Source: an uncultured Ruminococcus sp.
GTDB lineage: Bacteria > Bacillota > Clostridia > Oscillospirales > Acutalibacteraceae
Assembly (NCBI GenBank): GCA_946414115.1
Contig: CAMKNF010000110.1
Location: 1 to 6,571, forward strand
Length of the DNA: 6,571 bases
Direction of reading: 5' to 3'
Notes under the pieces: model-generated
The model's database searches: none
The model's input: the letters and a program-made list of their open reading frames with translations, nothing else
Told to the model about the DNA's origin: nothing
Shown: one piece after another, positions 6,391 through 6,571 of the stretch
Layout: each line of letters starts with the position of its first letter
How positions within the stretch are numbered: the first letter of the stretch is position 1
Program-made: the position numbers and the translations under genes

Positions 6391-6413
6391 CAATAAAAAA
6401 TTTCAATATACTG

Positions 6414-6442
6414 TTGCACAAACAACAAAAATGTTTTATAAT
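6414..6442 (+). promoter_or_regulatory. Near-consensus promoter of the gene at 6495
   Basis: TTGCAC (6414-6419) and a perfect TATAAT (6437-6442) are exactly 17 bp apart, the best sigma-A-type promoter in the window. Transcription should start around 6449, inside the candidate NrdR box at 6442-6457, with a leader of about 46 bases before the ATG at 6495. Confidence 0.75.
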
Positions 6443-6457
6443 AACAATATATAGTGT
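6442..6457. promoter_or_regulatory. Candidate NrdR box 1
   Basis: TAACAATATATAGTGT matches 14 of 16 positions of the NrdR-box consensus acaCwAtATaTwGtgt, with the ten-base core CwATATATwG perfect. NrdR is the zinc-finger/ATP-cone repressor of ribonucleotide reductase genes, so a box upstream of nrdDG is expected from the family. It overlaps the end of the plus-strand -10 box and the predicted plus-strand start point, a classic repression position. It lies about 70 bases upstream of the candidate nrdD start. Confidence 0.75.
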
Positions 6458-6473
6458 AAGGATAAAAATTAAC

Positions 6474-6489
6474 ACACATTATGGAGTGG
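6474..6489. promoter_or_regulatory. Candidate NrdR box 2 (weaker)
   Basis: ACACATTATGGAGTGG matches 12 of 16 positions of the same consensus and begins 32 bp after box 1. This leaves a 16-bp gap, the three-helical-turn spacing typical of paired NrdR boxes. The right half overlaps the GGAG ribosome binding site of the downstream gene, so part of the match could be coincidental. Confidence 0.45.
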
Positions 6490-6494
6490 TTGTA

Positions 6495-6571
6495 ATGAAT
6501 GCTTTTTCTATTGATTCAAGGCTCACAAACACAGATTTAATCGGGTTAAAGGAGTGTTTTGCACCCACCGA
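6495..6571 (+). CDS. Start of an unidentified gene (3' truncated)
   Basis: An ATG at 6495 follows GGAG (6483-6486) by 8 bases and opens a frame that runs off the window end, giving about 25 residues beginning MNAFSIDSRLTNTDLIGL and continuing KECFAPT. There is no signal peptide or membrane segment in this stretch. I do not recognise the family, and it does not look like the start of NrdR, which opens with a CPYC zinc finger. It is divergent from nrdDG, has the strongest promoter seen here, and has candidate NrdR boxes over its start point and ribosome binding site. A link to deoxynucleotide metabolism is therefore possible but unproven. Confidence 0.7.
   Translation, partial: MNAFSIDSRLTNTDLIGLKECFAPT

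Noticed and set aside
5740..6396. A 218-residue plus-strand open frame antisense to nrdD
   Set aside because: It lies opposite a certain full-length nrdD and has no ribosome binding site or recognisable motifs; it is a reading-frame shadow.
6481..6495. A leader peptide ORF (ATG GAG TGG TTG TAA) overlapping the start of the last gene
   Set aside because: It is four codons long, has no ribosome binding site of its own, and its GGAG serves the ATG at 6495; more likely chance.
6565..6571. CCACCGA at the window end resembling the P5 adapter (and ACCGA repeating the window start)
   Set aside because: Only seven bases match and the preceding bases differ from the adapter, so it is not evidence for a second adapter or a circular contig.

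Overview
The window looks like a contig end from an anaerobic, moderately AT-rich Firmicute, most likely a gut Clostridia/Ruminococcaceae-type bacterium. The reasons are a class III (strictly anaerobic) ribonucleotide reductase pair, strong GGAGG-type ribosome binding sites, an ECF sigma factor coupled to a large single-pass membrane protein, and a Ser/Gly-linker surface protein with a C-terminal membrane anchor. The lineage is inferred from style and is not proven. The first 43 bases are not biological: they match the 3' part of the Illumina universal P5/TruSeq adapter, so genomic sequence starts at about base 44.

Layout. (1) 45-524, plus strand: 3' end of a surface-protein gene, followed by a strong hairpin terminator. 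(2) 525-1041: a 517-base gene-free stretch holding that terminator and at least three palindromic elements, two of which share a common core and look like dispersed REP/MITE-type repeats. (3) 1042-2945, plus strand: a two-gene operon with an ATGA overlap, encoding an ECF-type sigma factor and its probable membrane-bound anti-sigma partner, closed by a terminator. (4) 3098-3577, plus strand: a stand-alone Nudix hydrolase with its own promoter. (5) 3584-3612: a hairpin between convergent genes. (6) 6333-3626, minus strand: nrdD-nrdG with a one-base stop/start overlap (TGATG), encoding anaerobic ribonucleoside-triphosphate reductase and its radical-SAM activase. (7) 6334-6494: a divergent regulatory region with a near-consensus plus-strand promoter and one strong and one weaker candidate NrdR box. 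(8) 6495 to the end, plus strand: the start of an unidentified gene.

How the genes work together. NrdG installs the glycyl radical on NrdD (G701) so that the cell can make dNTPs without oxygen. The candidate NrdR boxes suggest that dNTP/ATP-sensing repression acts in the divergent region, but they lie over the transcription start of the unidentified plus-strand gene rather than over the nrdD start. The sigma/anti-sigma pair is a self-contained signalling module whose ectodomain presumably senses something outside the membrane; its targets cannot be read from this window. I saw no clear new defence or mobile system. The best leads are the NrdR-box region with its unknown gene, the cysteine-rich ectodomain of the anti-sigma candidate, and the palindromic repeats.
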